DNA of 64,000 bases from Bacteroidetes bacterium B1(2017) (GTDB lineage Bacteria > Bacteroidota > Bacteroidia > UKL13-3), in contig NKJG01000010.1 of assembly GCA_002256395.1 (NCBI GenBank), positions 16,761 to 80,760 on the forward strand, given 5' to 3'. Every line of letters starts with the position of its first letter. Position 1 is the stretch's first letter. Positions 47,500 to 58,505 of the stretch are shown here, piece by piece. The notes beneath the pieces are model-generated. The model was not told where the DNA came from. It searched no databases and worked only from the letters and a program-made list of their open reading frames with translations. Both the position numbers and the translations under genes were made by a program.

Positions 47500-47582
47500 C
47501 TGGCTTCTGGCTCCTAGCAGCTGGCAAAAAGTTATCTACCTTCCAAGAGCCAGAGGCCAGTAGCCAGAAGCCAGAAGCGGCC
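47500..47582. repeat. CCAGAAG-family inverted repeat
   Basis: ggcagctggcttctggctcc ... gccagaggccagtagccagaagccagaagcggcc. Confidence 0.65.
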
Positions 47583-47592
47583 TTTAGGCCTA

Positions 47593-48996
47593 TTAATTAA
47601 TTCCTCTAAACAAGCGGTTCCAACGTACTTTTTTAATTGGATTGGTGGCAAATTTATCCCAACTCATCCAAACAAATAAGGCTTTACCAACAATATTGGT
47701 TTCAGGCACAAAGCCCCAGAACCTACTATCGGCGCTATTATGACGGTTATCGCCCATCATAAAATAGTAATTGTATTTAAACGTATAGCTTGTAATTTCG
47801 GCTCCACCTAAATAGAACTTTCCATTTTCCATTTTAAAATCAGGGTTATTTTCATAAACCATAATTGCCCTGCCATATAAATAATAATGGAGGCTATCTA
47901 ATTTAATGGTGGCGCCAGCTTTAGGAACATAAACGGCCCCAAAATTATCTGCGTTCCACTTTAACTTATCATAATACGGGAAAATACGAGGGTCTCTTCC
48001 ACCTTGTGAATACCTGAATGAATCAACCTTTAAAATTTTAGGGTCGTTTCTTAAACGTTCGGCAATTTTGGTTGAGGCAGGATAAACAAAAATCATCCCA
48101 TCATCATGCACATTCTCCACCATATCATTGATATTGATATCGTATTGAGCTAGATATTTCGTAAACTTTGGTTCATCAATTCTACCTGTGCCATCAACAA
48201 AATAGCTTTGATCAAACTTCAACACATAGCCGTATTGCATATTAACAGGCTTGTCGGCTAAAATTCCATTAACGTATACATCTCCTTCTACAACTTGTAT
48301 GCTATCTCCAGCTATGGCTAAACAGCGCTTGATATAGTTTTCCTTTTTATCAAAAGGTCGGCCATCTTCATATGGGTAATTAAATACCACCACATCGTTA
48401 TTCTTTACCTCTGTTAAGGCAGGCAAACGCTTATAGGGCATTTGCATAAAGCTTAAGTAACTAGGTGTTGAATCGGTTAAAGGCAAAACATTATGCGAAA
48501 AAGGAAACGATAAAGGGGTTACAGGTAACCTTGTTCCGTAATGAAATTTACTTACAAATAAGAAATCACCTACTAATAACGATTTCTCCATAGAAGGTGT
48601 AGGAATGGTATAGGCTTCTATAAAGTATGAACGTATTACCGTAGCGGCAAGGGTGGCAAACCATAAGGCATCTGCCCATTCATACACCATGGCATTATCT
48701 GGCTTATCAACTATTCTAACAAGAGACAAAACAAATAAGGCACAATAAATAAATGGAGAAACTATAAATGCAAGAATTCTGGTAAAGTAAAGTACAATTA
48801 AGGCACAACCATAAACTACATTAAGTAATGCCATGCCAATGCTTGAACCAGCACTTAAATAAAAACCAAAGATGAGTATATTTAATAAGCACCAAACGCC
48901 TACAATTATCCATTGACTGCGGCTAAATTCTTTTGGACTTTTATAATAATAATCGAAGGTAGATTTAAGGTTAAAGCCTGATGATTTCTGTTGCAT
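47593..48996 (-). CDS. lepB: Signal peptidase I (large Bacteroidota type)
   Basis: [55 protein letters not shown]. Confidence 0.93.
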   Translation of the reverse strand: MQQKSSGFNLKSTFDYYYKSPKEFSRSQWIIVGVWCLLNILIFGFYLSAGSSIGMALLNVVYGCALIVLYFTRILAFIVSPFIYCALFVLSLVRIVDKPDNAMVYEWADALWFATLAATVIRSYFIEAYTIPTPSMEKSLLVGDFLFVSKFHYGTRLPVTPLSFPFSHNVLPLTDSTPSYLSFMQMPYKRLPALTEVKNNDVVVFNYPYEDGRPFDKKENYIKRCLAIAGDSIQVVEGDVYVNGILADKPVNMQYGYVLKFDQSYFVDGTGRIDEPKFTKYLAQYDININDMVENVHDDGMIFVYPASTKIAERLRNDPKILKVDSFRYSQGGRDPRIFPYYDKLKWNADNFGAVYVPKAGATIKLDSLHYYLYGRAIMVYENNPDFKMENGKFYLGGAEITSYTFKYNYYFMMGDNRHNSADSRFWGFVPETNIVGKALFVWMSWDKFATNPIKKVRWNRLFRGIN

Positions 48997-49085
48997 AATT
49001 TTTTATGAATGTAACGCAAAGTAATGCGTACAAGTTTAGTATAAATGTAATTTTGTAATAAGCGGCAAGTGAAAAGAATGAAAGG

Positions 49086-49844
49086 TTATTTTATAATCTC
49101 ATCTAAATTTAAGATGTCGTCCATGGTATAAATTCCTTTCTTACCAATAATCCATTCGGCAGCTAATAGCGCTCCTTTAGCAAAACCATATCTAGATTTT
49201 GCATCATGAATAATTTCAATGCTATCAATTACCGATTCGTATTTTACTCTATGAATTCCGGTAACATCACCTTCTCTGTAACTTTCAATTAAAAGTTCAT
49301 GGGGTTTTACGCTTTGCGAAGGTTGATCCTTGCCAAAAATTAAACGCTCGCGAATGGCTGTTTTATCAGGCATCTCGTCCATTATATGTTTGGCTAAACT
49401 TAAAGCAGTACCACTTGGATGATCCTTTTTTGCGGTATGATGAACTTCTTCAATCATTACATCATACGAATCGAAATGGGCCATCATAGAGGCTAAAATT
49501 TTATTCATTTTATAGAATAAATTTACGCCAATACTAAAGTTTGTGCTATGCACTAAAGCCTGACCTTCGGCAAGGCATTTGGCCTTAATTTCATCAAATT
49601 GATCATACCAACCGGTGGTTCCAACTACAATGGGTATTTGGGCTTCAAAACATTTTAGGATATTATCTACAGCAGCAGTGGGCATGCTAAAATCAATGGC
49701 AACATCCACATTTTTTAAACTTACTGGCATAAAATCGTAAGCGTTTTCAAGGTTTACCTTGTAAACAATTTCATGGCCCTTTGAGACAGCAATTTTTTCA
49801 ATAGCCATTCCCATTTTACCATATCCTAATAATGCAATCTTCAT
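49086..49844 (-). CDS. dapB: 4-hydroxy-tetrahydrodipicolinate reductase
   Basis: MKIALLGYGKMGMAIEK; EEVHHTAKKDHPSGTALSLA. Confidence 0.95.
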   Translation of the reverse strand: MKIALLGYGKMGMAIEKIAVSKGHEIVYKVNLENAYDFMPVSLKNVDVAIDFSMPTAAVDNILKCFEAQIPIVVGTTGWYDQFDEIKAKCLAEGQALVHSTNFSIGVNLFYKMNKILASMMAHFDSYDVMIEEVHHTAKKDHPSGTALSLAKHIMDEMPDKTAIRERLIFGKDQPSQSVKPHELLIESYREGDVTGIHRVKYESVIDSIEIIHDAKSRYGFAKGALLAAEWIIGKKGIYTMDDILNLDEIIK

Positions 49845-49988
49845 GCGGTGTGTATGAGTTTATTCAGAATCAAAAACCAAAAATCAAATTCTGTTCGTCC
49901 ATTTGGTTCGAACCTAATAAAAGTAAGGGTAAATTTAGATGTTTCAAAAAAAAATATCAAAAAGGCTCAAAAAATCACCGTAAACTGG

Positions 49989-50552
49989 CTAAAACCTGAA
50001 CTTAAGGTTAATTCCAGTGCTATATCCAGTATACGAATAGCGATAGTCGGGTGTTATTTTTAGGGAAAGTTTATCACTCACATCAAATTCTTGCAAATGT
50101 GCATCCACAGCGGCATCAACCAAATTAAACACGTACCAACCAGCCAATCCAATAGCAGATAAATCTCTTGATTTGCGGTAACTTTCACGCAGGGTATAGA
50201 GCATTTCTTCTGGCACATTGGCATATTCTAGATTGGTAATGGGTTGCCCATTTATGCTTTGAATATAAGATGCACGCACATCGCCATACAACTGATTATA
50301 GAAAATAAAAGAGTAGGTTAATGCTCCAAAACCAACATAAATAACCGGCACCTTCCAATAGCTCTTATTATAAATTTGTCCGCCACCAGGAATAATGGAA
50401 TATAAGGTAGCCTTTTTTACATGGCTCATTTCCTTCTTTTGATTTGGGGTAACCAACTCAGTGGGCTTCTTTTCTGGATTGGCTTGCTGCGCACTAGCAG
50501 AAGGGCCAAACAGAAATAGCACAGACAAAAATAAGAGGGTGTTTTTTATCAC
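49989..50552 (-). CDS. DUF5683 domain-containing protein
   Basis: KKATLYSIIPGGGQIYNKSYWKVPVIYVGFG; position between parB and dapB. Confidence 0.75.
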   Translation of the reverse strand: MIKNTLLFLSVLFLFGPSASAQQANPEKKPTELVTPNQKKEMSHVKKATLYSIIPGGGQIYNKSYWKVPVIYVGFGALTYSFIFYNQLYGDVRASYIQSINGQPITNLEYANVPEEMLYTLRESYRKSRDLSAIGLAGWYVFNLVDAAVDAHLQEFDVSDKLSLKITPDYRYSYTGYSTGINLKFRF

Positions 50553-51445
50553 AATAAATCGATGATACGTTTTAAATCTTGTTGTGATTTAAATGGAATA
50601 CTTACCATACCTCTGCCGCGTTCATCGGCTTTAATTTTAACTTTGGTATCTAATTTCCCACTTAAGGTTTTTTGATATTCAACAAAACCTGTAGGCAATT
50701 CGGCCTTCTTTTTGGCTGGAATAACAGGTTTGCTTTCGTCGTCTTTTCTTTCGTGAGCAGCTCTTACCAAGTTTTCTACTTCTCTTACAGATAAGCCTTC
50801 TTCAAGCATTGTTGTAAACAAATACTGTTGCTCATCGGCATTATCAATATTAATAATGGCTCTGGCATGACCCATTGTAATTTGAGCATCTCTAATGGCG
50901 GCCTGAATATTATCTGGCAACTTCATTAAGCGCAAATAATTATTAACGGTAGAACGGTTTTTTCCAACGCGCTCTCCCAATTGCTCTTGGTTCAGGCTAC
51001 ACTCATCTACCAAACGCTTATAACTAAATGCAATTTCCATGGCATTTAATTCTTCACGTTGAATATTTTCAATTAGCGCCATTTCCAACATTCCTTGGTC
51101 ATCGGCCAAACGAATAAAGGCAGGAATATTGGTTAAACCAGCAATTCTTGCAGCACGCGTTCTGCGTTCACCACTAATAATTTGGTAGCTATCGTATCCT
51201 AATTTTCGAACAGTAATTGGTTGAATAATACCATGAACTTTTATGGATTCTGCTAATTCATTTAAAGCCTCTTCTTCAAACTCCTCACGCGGTTGGAACG
51301 GGTTGGCTTGAACCTGGCTAATTGGAATTTCACTAATAGAGTGTAATGGCTTCGATTCGGTTGCCGTAATATCTGTGCTTGCATTTTCAAGCAAGGCGCT
51401 TAAACCTCTTCCTAGGGCGTTTCTTTTATTGGTAGGTGTACTCAT
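50549..51445 (-). CDS. parB: Chromosome partitioning protein ParB
   Basis: RNALGRGLSALLEN; IQANPFQPR-like; GERRTRAARIAGL; HTH LNQEQLGERVGKNRSTVNNYLRLMKLP. Confidence 0.95.
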   Translation of the reverse strand: MSTPTNKRNALGRGLSALLENASTDITATESKPLHSISEIPISQVQANPFQPREEFEEEALNELAESIKVHGIIQPITVRKLGYDSYQIISGERRTRAARIAGLTNIPAFIRLADDQGMLEMALIENIQREELNAMEIAFSYKRLVDECSLNQEQLGERVGKNRSTVNNYLRLMKLPDNIQAAIRDAQITMGHARAIINIDNADEQQYLFTTMLEEGLSVREVENLVRAAHERKDDESKPVIPAKKKAELPTGFVEYQKTLSGKLDTKVKIKADERGRGMVSIPFKSQQDLKRIIDLL

Positions 51446-51470
51446 CTCTTCTTCTCTTTCTATTCTTCAA

Positions 51471-52277
51471 TTAATTTAATTCGTGATTCGATTCCATCAT
51501 ACTGGTTTTTGTTAAACCATTTTTATGTAGCAATTCTTTGGCCAAGTTTAAATAATTAACTGCGCCTTTGCTTTCGGCATCATGAGTAATAACGGCAACT
51601 CCAAAGCTAGGTGCTTCGCTAAGTTTGGTATTACGTTGGATAATGGTATCAAAAACTAAATCTTGGAAGTGCATTTTAACCTCCTCTACCACCTGGTTGC
51701 TCAATCGCAAACGCATGTCGTACATGGTTAATAACAATCCTTCAATTTGTAATTCTGTATTTAAATTGGTTTGAATAATTTTAACGGTATTCAATAATTT
51801 TCCTAAACCTTCCAAGGCAAAATACTCGCATTGAACCGGAATGATTACTGAATCGCTAGCCACTAATGAATTGGTGGTAATTAAACCTAAGGAAGGCGAA
51901 CAGTCTATGATCACAAAATCATAGTTGCCTTTAATTTTTTCCATCGCGTGGCGCATAATACGCTCACGATTTGGTACATTAATCAATTCAATTTCGGCAC
52001 CAACTAAATCAATGTTCGAAGGCAGAATATCTAGGTAGGCGAAATCGGTTTTAATAATGGCATCTTTTGCAGGCACCTCATTTACCAATACTTCATACAA
52101 ACCGGTACGCACATCCTTTGGGTCGAAACCTAAACCAGATGTGGTATTGGCCTGAGGATCGGCATCAATAACCAAGGTTTTAAACTCAAGTACAGCTAAG
52201 CTAGCTGCAAGATTAATAGCGGTAGTGGTTTTACCTACTCCCCCTTTTTGATTTACAATTGATATTGTTTTACCCAT
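51471..52277 (-). CDS. parA: Chromosome partitioning ATPase ParA/Soj
   Basis: MGKTISIVNQKGGVGKTTTAINLAASLA; start revised to 52277. Confidence 0.96.
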   Translation of the reverse strand: MGKTISIVNQKGGVGKTTTAINLAASLAVLEFKTLVIDADPQANTTSGLGFDPKDVRTGLYEVLVNEVPAKDAIIKTDFAYLDILPSNIDLVGAEIELINVPNRERIMRHAMEKIKGNYDFVIIDCSPSLGLITTNSLVASDSVIIPVQCEYFALEGLGKLLNTVKIIQTNLNTELQIEGLLLTMYDMRLRLSNQVVEEVKMHFQDLVFDTIIQRNTKLSEAPSFGVAVITHDAESKGAVNYLNLAKELLHKNGLTKTSMMESNHELN

Positions 52278-52281
52278 TTCT

Positions 52282-52962
52282 TTAGATGGTGAATTGCTCA
52301 CCAATTTTTAATAATTTCAAATTTATTTGCTTCTCGGCAAACGCCGCTATCGCTTTCTCGTGATCAATTTTTATTAATCCAAACGTATCGTAATGGATTC
52401 CTATTACCTGCTTACAGTTTAAAAAGCTAGCAGCCATTGCAGCATCTTCCATACCCATGGTAAAATTATCGCCAATAGGCAATAAAGCCCAGTCTATTTG
52501 GTGCATTTCGGCCAATACTCTCATTTCTTGAGTTAAGGCTGTATCTCCGCTATAATACACGTTTATCGAATCTGTTTCTAGCAAATAACCTGCTGCCACT
52601 CCACCGTATGATCCATCGTCGAAACTGCTGCTATGAGCGGCATAAGTCATTTTTATACTGCCAAACTCAAACACTTTTTTACCTCCTAGGTTCATGGGAT
52701 GAACATGGGTATGGCCTTGTTTTATTAGCCAATTAGTTAGTTCAAACGAGCCAATTACAAGGGCTTTGGTCTTTTTAGCTAAATAAACCAAATCACCAAT
52801 ATGATCGCCATGTGCATGAGAAACTAAGATATAATCGGCCTCTATAGCGTCTATATTTATTTCTTTGGCCAATGGGTTGCCACTAATAAAAGGATCGAAA
52901 AGCAATTGCTTTCCAGAAACCTTTATAGTAAAACAAGAATGACCAAAAAATTGTATCTCCAT
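52282..52962 (-). CDS. Metal-dependent hydrolase (MBL fold, UPF0173-like)
   Basis: MEIQFFGHSCFTIKVSGKQLLFDPFISGNP; SHAHGDHIGD; start revised to 52962. Confidence 0.85.
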   Translation of the reverse strand: MEIQFFGHSCFTIKVSGKQLLFDPFISGNPLAKEINIDAIEADYILVSHAHGDHIGDLVYLAKKTKALVIGSFELTNWLIKQGHTHVHPMNLGGKKVFEFGSIKMTYAAHSSSFDDGSYGGVAAGYLLETDSINVYYSGDTALTQEMRVLAEMHQIDWALLPIGDNFTMGMEDAAMAASFLNCKQVIGIHYDTFGLIKIDHEKAIAAFAEKQINLKLLKIGEQFTI

Positions 52963-53128
52963 AATTCCGTGAAACACTTAAACCTGTTGCGTGAAACAAA
53001 TTTTGTGCTTTTCAAATAACGAAATTGAAAGTGGCAACTAATACACCACGTATCCACATAGGTGTTGATTACTTTTTGCGCTGATTTATTGACTCTTGCA
53101 ATATATTTTTGTCAATGTCGAAAAAAAA

Positions 53129-54355
53129 TCAGGCATGAGCTGCTAATAGTAAATCTATGTCTTTCTGATAGATACTTAATCGTTTGCCTAAATGTTTATG
53201 GGTTAGGTTTCCTCTATAAATATACACTCCATTCCTCACTTCTGGGTTGGCATATAAGAATTCCGCTAAATTTTTCGAATCGGCAATTCTCAATAAAAGC
53301 GGCGTAATAATATTACTAAGGGCATAACTCGCGGTTCGGCAAACATTACTGGTAATATTCGGAACGCAATAATGAATTACTCCATGTTTTACAAAGGTTG
53401 GTTTAGAATGAGAGGTAATTTCGGAAGTTTCAAAAACTCCGCCTTGGTCTATGCTTATATCCAAAATAACGCTTGATTCTTTCATGGTAGAAACCAGTTC
53501 TTCGCTAACAATAACCGGACTTCGCCCTTCTTCGCTTCTAATACACCCAATGGCTACATCGGCATTTTGAAGAGCTTTTTGCAATATTTTAGGATGAATA
53601 AGAGAGGTGAAAACATTTTGACCCACATTGCTTTGAAGCCTACGAAGCTTAGCCAAAGAATGGTCAAACACCTTTATGGTAGCGCCTTTTCCAAGAGCTG
53701 CTTTGGCGGCATATTCACCTACGGTGCCCGCTCCAATTATAACTATTTCGGTAGGTGGAATTCCAGAAACGCCACCCAACATTTCGCCTTTTCCTCCCCC
53801 ACTAATGCTTAACAAATCGGAGGCAATACCTATGGCAGTAATACCTGCAATTTCGCTCAAACTTCTAACTATAGGAAAAATGCCATCTTGATCTTTTAAA
53901 TATTCAAAGGCAATGGCATTTATTTTTTTCTGCATCAAACTCCTAATATAGGGTTCAGATTTTGCACCATGTTGAAGGGCAGAAATAAGCAATTTATCAG
54001 GGCTAAGCAATAGAACCTCTTCTGGTGTAGGAGGTTCAACCTTTACCACCACATCGGCTTTAAATACCTCGTTTTTATCGTAACAAATTTTGGCACCCGC
54101 CTCACTGTATTCTTTATCGGTAAATTTTGCTTCTTTACCAGCATTGGTTTCTATCCAAACTTCGTTGCCATTATTTACCAATTGCTGAACCGAGGAAGGC
54201 GTGAGTGAAATGCGATGTTCTTGTAAGGTGCATTCTTTGGGAATACCAATAAACAAAGTCTTGTGCGGATGATTAACTTCTAATAAAGCCTCTTTGGGTT
54301 GCAAACTAGCTTGCTTAGCAAGATCACTAAATCCAAAAGATGAGTTTTCGGCCAT
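53129..54355 (-). CDS. ald: Alanine dehydrogenase
   Basis: IGIPKECTLQEHRISLTPSSV; VIIGAGTVGEYAAKAALGKGATIKVFD; start revised to MAENSSF. Confidence 0.85.
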   Translation of the reverse strand: MAENSSFGFSDLAKQASLQPKEALLEVNHPHKTLFIGIPKECTLQEHRISLTPSSVQQLVNNGNEVWIETNAGKEAKFTDKEYSEAGAKICYDKNEVFKADVVVKVEPPTPEEVLLLSPDKLLISALQHGAKSEPYIRSLMQKKINAIAFEYLKDQDGIFPIVRSLSEIAGITAIGIASDLLSISGGGKGEMLGGVSGIPPTEIVIIGAGTVGEYAAKAALGKGATIKVFDHSLAKLRRLQSNVGQNVFTSLIHPKILQKALQNADVAIGCIRSEEGRSPVIVSEELVSTMKESSVILDISIDQGGVFETSEITSHSKPTFVKHGVIHYCVPNITSNVCRTASYALSNIITPLLLRIADSKNLAEFLYANPEVRNGVYIYRGNLTHKHLGKRLSIYQKDIDLLLAAHA

Positions 54356-54426
54356 AATAAGTATATTGAGTGAACCCAAATATAGGGCTATTAATTAACA
54401 ATTCACAATCAATTTTTTGCCTACCC

Positions 54427-54852
54427 CTAGTAAACAAAATGAATTTCTCTGGCATCCCCATGAAGGTCTATCTTAAACAGATGATGCGGTTCTTTAGTAA
54501 GTAATTCCTCAATTTTTTCGGGCCATTCTATAATACAAATGGCTCCACTATCAAAATACTCTTCGTATCCTAAATCGTAGACTTCTTCCAGATCTTTAAT
54601 CCGGTAAAAATCGAAATGGTAAACGATATCGCCCGAGGCACACGTGTATTCATTAACAATAGAAAAACTTGGACTGGAAATTTCTGAAACAACTCCTAAT
54701 TGTTTGCACAAATGAGTTATGAGCGTGGTTTTACCGGCACCCATACTTCCATCAAAACACCATATTTTATGTGTATTTGCAGCCTGTATTACCCATGCTG
54801 CAGCAAGGTTCAATTGGTTTAAAGAATACCTAAATGAAGAGGCATTAGGCAT
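54427..54852 (-). CDS. tsaE: tRNA threonylcarbamoyladenosine biosynthesis ATPase TsaE
   Basis: GSMGAGKTTLITHLCKQLG; YHFDFYRI; IEWPEKI. Confidence 0.93.
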   Translation of the reverse strand: MPNASSFRYSLNQLNLAAAWVIQAANTHKIWCFDGSMGAGKTTLITHLCKQLGVVSEISSPSFSIVNEYTCASGDIVYHFDFYRIKDLEEVYDLGYEEYFDSGAICIIEWPEKIEELLTKEPHHLFKIDLHGDAREIHFVY

Positions 54853-56023
54853 GTCTTCTTCTGCTCAATTCTTTTTGAACCAAACTTAATTCGCGGCCAG
54901 CTGCGCCTTGAACACTGGTATTCTCTTGAGCTCTTCTAAACAAATACGGAAGCACGGCTTTTACAGGTCCGTAAGGCAAATATTTAGCTACATTATACCC
55001 AGCATTTCCTAAGTTATAACTTAAGTGATCACTCATACCAAATAATTGAGAGAAGTATATGCGTTCATCATTTGGTTCAATACCATGTTCTTTCATTAAC
55101 TCACTTAAGAAGGTACAACTATCTTCGTTATGGGTACCCGCACAAATAGAGGTGATGTCAATATTTTGAAGGCAGATTCTTAAGCCTTCATTATAATCTC
55201 TATCACTGGCAGCTTTGTTTGGTTGAATAGGATCAAGATACCCCATTTCTTTTGCTCTTAAACTTTCTTTTTCCATATAGGCGCCACGCACTAGTTTAAC
55301 ACCATAGAAATAGCCATTATCTTTTGCCTGTTGAATAGATTTTTGAAGGTAATCTATCCTATCATGACGATAAAATTGAATGGTATTGTAAACAATAGCT
55401 CTGTCTTTGTTAAACAATTGCATCATACCTGTTACTAGTCCATCAATGGTATTTTGAATCCAAGTTTCTTCAGCATCAATAAACAACCTAACATTCGCGT
55501 CAAATGCAGCTTGGCAAATAGAACGTATGCGACGTTTTACTTGGTCAAATTCATTCATTTCGGCATCCGACAATGGTTGATTGGTATTTACTTTTTCGAG
55601 CAATGCTAAACGAGCAACACCTGTAACTTTAAACACACTAAAAGGAATAGCCACATTTCCCTTTGCCTTCTCAATGGTTTTAATTATCTCTTTAGCGGTT
55701 ACCTCAAAAACCTCTTCTTTTTCTTCGCCTTCAACCGAATAATCTAATATGGTACCCACATTAAATTTGTGCATTAGTTGAATGTTTGCTTCACAATCTT
55801 CAATGTTTTCGCCGCCGCAAAATTGGTGGAATACTGTTTTTTTGATGATACCTTTAATAGGCAATCCAATATTAAAGCATATATCAACCATTTTTGGTCC
55901 GGCCTGAACCAACCAATTGTAGCTAATTGCTTTAAATAACATATAGGAATTTCGCAGCTCTTTGTTGGATTTCGATTGAAATGCAATTTGCGTATTTGAA
56001 AAGTCAATTGATGAGTGATTCAT
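54845..56023 (-). CDS. Proline dehydrogenase
   Basis: GVKLVRGAYMEKESLRAKEMGYLDPIQPNKAASDRDYNEGLR; RRAQENTSVQGAAGREL. Confidence 0.92.
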   Translation of the reverse strand: MNHSSIDFSNTQIAFQSKSNKELRNSYMLFKAISYNWLVQAGPKMVDICFNIGLPIKGIIKKTVFHQFCGGENIEDCEANIQLMHKFNVGTILDYSVEGEEKEEVFEVTAKEIIKTIEKAKGNVAIPFSVFKVTGVARLALLEKVNTNQPLSDAEMNEFDQVKRRIRSICQAAFDANVRLFIDAEETWIQNTIDGLVTGMMQLFNKDRAIVYNTIQFYRHDRIDYLQKSIQQAKDNGYFYGVKLVRGAYMEKESLRAKEMGYLDPIQPNKAASDRDYNEGLRICLQNIDITSICAGTHNEDSCTFLSELMKEHGIEPNDERIYFSQLFGMSDHLSYNLGNAGYNVAKYLPYGPVKAVLPYLFRRAQENTSVQGAAGRELSLVQKELSRRRHA

Positions 56024-56102
56024 ACTTTGATAGCTTTTTAAATTGTTGAAGCCAAATTATAGAGTAAATTTGCTCGACAAAAGTATAATTATAAGGGGGT
56101 TC

Positions 56103-57158
56103 ATGAAAGAAATTATTCAAAAAGATTACGAAATTTTTTTGGGGGATGAAATCCTTGAGAAACTCGCTGAAATACTGATAAATAAGGAATATTCAAAAAT
56201 CTTTGTTTTAATGGATTCTAACACGCACAAGCATTGTTGGCCCATTGTAAGTCCGTATTTAGTGAATACAGAAATCATCGTTATCCCTGCTGGTGAGGCA
56301 AATAAAACTATTCAATATGCCGAAATGGTTTGGGAGAAGTTTCAAGCTCACTTTGCCGATAGAAGTGCCGTTTTACTAAACTTAGGAGGTGGAGTGATTA
56401 CTGATTTAGGCGGTTTTTGTGCGGCTACTTATAAGCGAGGAATCGATTTTATCAATATCCCCACTACCCTACTTTCTATGGTTGATGCCAGTATTGGCGG
56501 CAAATTGGGAGTTGATTTTAAATCTTATAAGAATGTAATTGGCGTATTTAAACACCCAAAATATATCTTTATTAACCCCGGCTTTTTGGCAACATTGCCC
56601 GAGGAAGAAAAAAGAAATGGCTTAGCGGAAGTTTGTAAACATGCCTTAATTGAAGATAAAGCCCTGTTTGAAAAACTGGCAAAAACCACTACCTACGATT
56701 GGGGAAAAAGTGGTGCTATGATTTTTCAGTCGTTGAAGATTAAAGTGGCCATTGTAAAAAAAGATCCTTTTGAAAAAGATATTCGTAAGGCTTTAAACTT
56801 TGGACATACCATTGGCCATGCCATTGAAACAAGTTCTTTATTACACGATAAAACGCCCTTAAAACATGGCGAGGCTATTGCCATTGGAATGATTTGTGAA
56901 GCCTTTATTAGTAAATCTATTCAAGGTTTATCTAATTCTGAGTTTAAAAGCATTTGTGATTATTTTAGCACACGGTTCCCAAAATACAAGGGTAAATTAA
57001 TTGCAGCTGAATTAATTGTATTGATGAAAAACGACAAGAAGAACAGAGAAGGCTTAATTAATTTTACGCTCCTTAAAAAAATTGGGAAGGTAAAACTAGA
57101 TGTGAATTGCCATGATGAACTAATTGAAAAATCATTAGAATTTTATAAGTCGTTATAG
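56103..57158 (+). CDS. aroB: 3-dehydroquinate synthase
   Basis: NLGGGVITDLGGFCAATYKRGIDFINIPTTLLSMVDASIGGK; start revised to the ATG at 56103. Confidence 0.96.
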   Translation: MKEIIQKDYEIFLGDEILEKLAEILINKEYSKIFVLMDSNTHKHCWPIVSPYLVNTEIIVIPAGEANKTIQYAEMVWEKFQAHFADRSAVLLNLGGGVITDLGGFCAATYKRGIDFINIPTTLLSMVDASIGGKLGVDFKSYKNVIGVFKHPKYIFINPGFLATLPEEEKRNGLAEVCKHALIEDKALFEKLAKTTTYDWGKSGAMIFQSLKIKVAIVKKDPFEKDIRKALNFGHTIGHAIETSSLLHDKTPLKHGEAIAIGMICEAFISKSIQGLSNSEFKSICDYFSTRFPKYKGKLIAAELIVLMKNDKKNREGLINFTLLKKIGKVKLDVNCHDELIEKSLEFYKSL

Positions 57159-57160
57159 GC

Positions 57161-58441
57161 ATGGCAGCATATTTAATAGAATCGAATGAGTCTAATTTAA
57201 TAGCAAACATTCAATTACCTGCCTCTAAAAGTATAAGTAACCGTGCCTTAATTTTAAATAAGGTATACGCTCAAATTACAGGTAAGTCAATACTCTTAAC
57301 TAATTTATCAGAGGCCGAGGATACCAAACTAATGATGGCTGCTTTGGATCAAACCGAAGCTACCATTAACGTTGAAAATGCAGGAACTTGTTTGCGTTTT
57401 TTAAGTGCCTATTTTGCAGCCACCCCAGGATGTAAGATAACCTTAACGGGCAATGAAAGAATGCTGCAACGCCCCATTTTACCATTGGTTGAGGCCTTAA
57501 AAAACTTAGGAGCTTCAATTAGCTATGTAGACCAAGACGGATGTTTACCAATATCTATTGAAGGCACAAAATTGAGTGGAGGAACTATTGAAATAGATGC
57601 CTCTCAATCGAGCCAGTTTAGCTCTGCTCTTATGATGATTGCTCCATTAATGAAGGACCCTTTAAGCATTCAATTAAAGGGCGAAATTGTGAGCAAAAAC
57701 TACCTTGATTTAACCCATAAAATGCTTGGCGATTTTGGGTTTGAAAGTACCATTTCAAGTGATCATACAAGTATATCTGTATCTCAAGCATCTAAGAAAA
57801 TAGAATTAGATTCTTATACCATTGAAGCCGATTGGAGCAGTGCTGCTTTCTTTTACGAAGCTGCCCTACTAGCAGATAAAGCCGATATTTTATTAGAAGC
57901 TTTAAGTTTAAATTCGGTTCAGGGCGATGTGGTATTAGCCAACTATATGAATGAACTTGGAATCAGAAGCCTTCAAAAAGAAAAGGGTGTATACCTAACT
58001 AAATCTAAGGAATATGCAGGTTCAAACCATTCCATAGATTTTACCGATTGCCCAGATTTGGCGCCTGCAATTGTATGTGCCACAGCAGGAATTTTTCTTC
58101 CGTTTACCGCAAATGGAATTGGCAGTTTAGCCTTTAAAGAAAGCGATAGAATTGATGCACTTGCCAATGGTTTAAAGAAACTAAACTTTAAGGTAGAGTC
58201 GAGCAAAGCAGAACTAAAACACGATGGCTTGCAACATTCTTTTTACGAAAATAAAGTGATAGAAACCCACGAAGACCATAGAATTACCATGGCCTTTGCT
58301 ATGCTTGCCATACTCCAATCAAATGTGGTGCTAAGTGAAATTCAGTCGGTGCAAAAATCGTTTCCAAACTTTTGGATAGAAGCCGCTAAGCTGGGTATAA
58401 AAGTAAGGCAAACAAAGGCTCAGAAAAAAGAGCAGCACTAA
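57161..58441 (+). CDS. aroA: 3-phosphoshikimate 1-carboxyvinyltransferase
   Basis: LPASKSISNRALIL; NAGTCLRFL; ESDRIDALANGLKKL; DHRITMAFAM. Confidence 0.95.
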   Translation: MAAYLIESNESNLIANIQLPASKSISNRALILNKVYAQITGKSILLTNLSEAEDTKLMMAALDQTEATINVENAGTCLRFLSAYFAATPGCKITLTGNERMLQRPILPLVEALKNLGASISYVDQDGCLPISIEGTKLSGGTIEIDASQSSQFSSALMMIAPLMKDPLSIQLKGEIVSKNYLDLTHKMLGDFGFESTISSDHTSISVSQASKKIELDSYTIEADWSSAAFFYEAALLADKADILLEALSLNSVQGDVVLANYMNELGIRSLQKEKGVYLTKSKEYAGSNHSIDFTDCPDLAPAIVCATAGIFLPFTANGIGSLAFKESDRIDALANGLKKLNFKVESSKAELKHDGLQHSFYENKVIETHEDHRITMAFAMLAILQSNVVLSEIQSVQKSFPNFWIEAAKLGIKVRQTKAQKKEQH

Positions 58442-58505
58442 GTTTTACCAACTTGAGATGGCTACCTAGCTATTGATTTTTTGAATCAATAAACTATCTT
58501 GTAGG

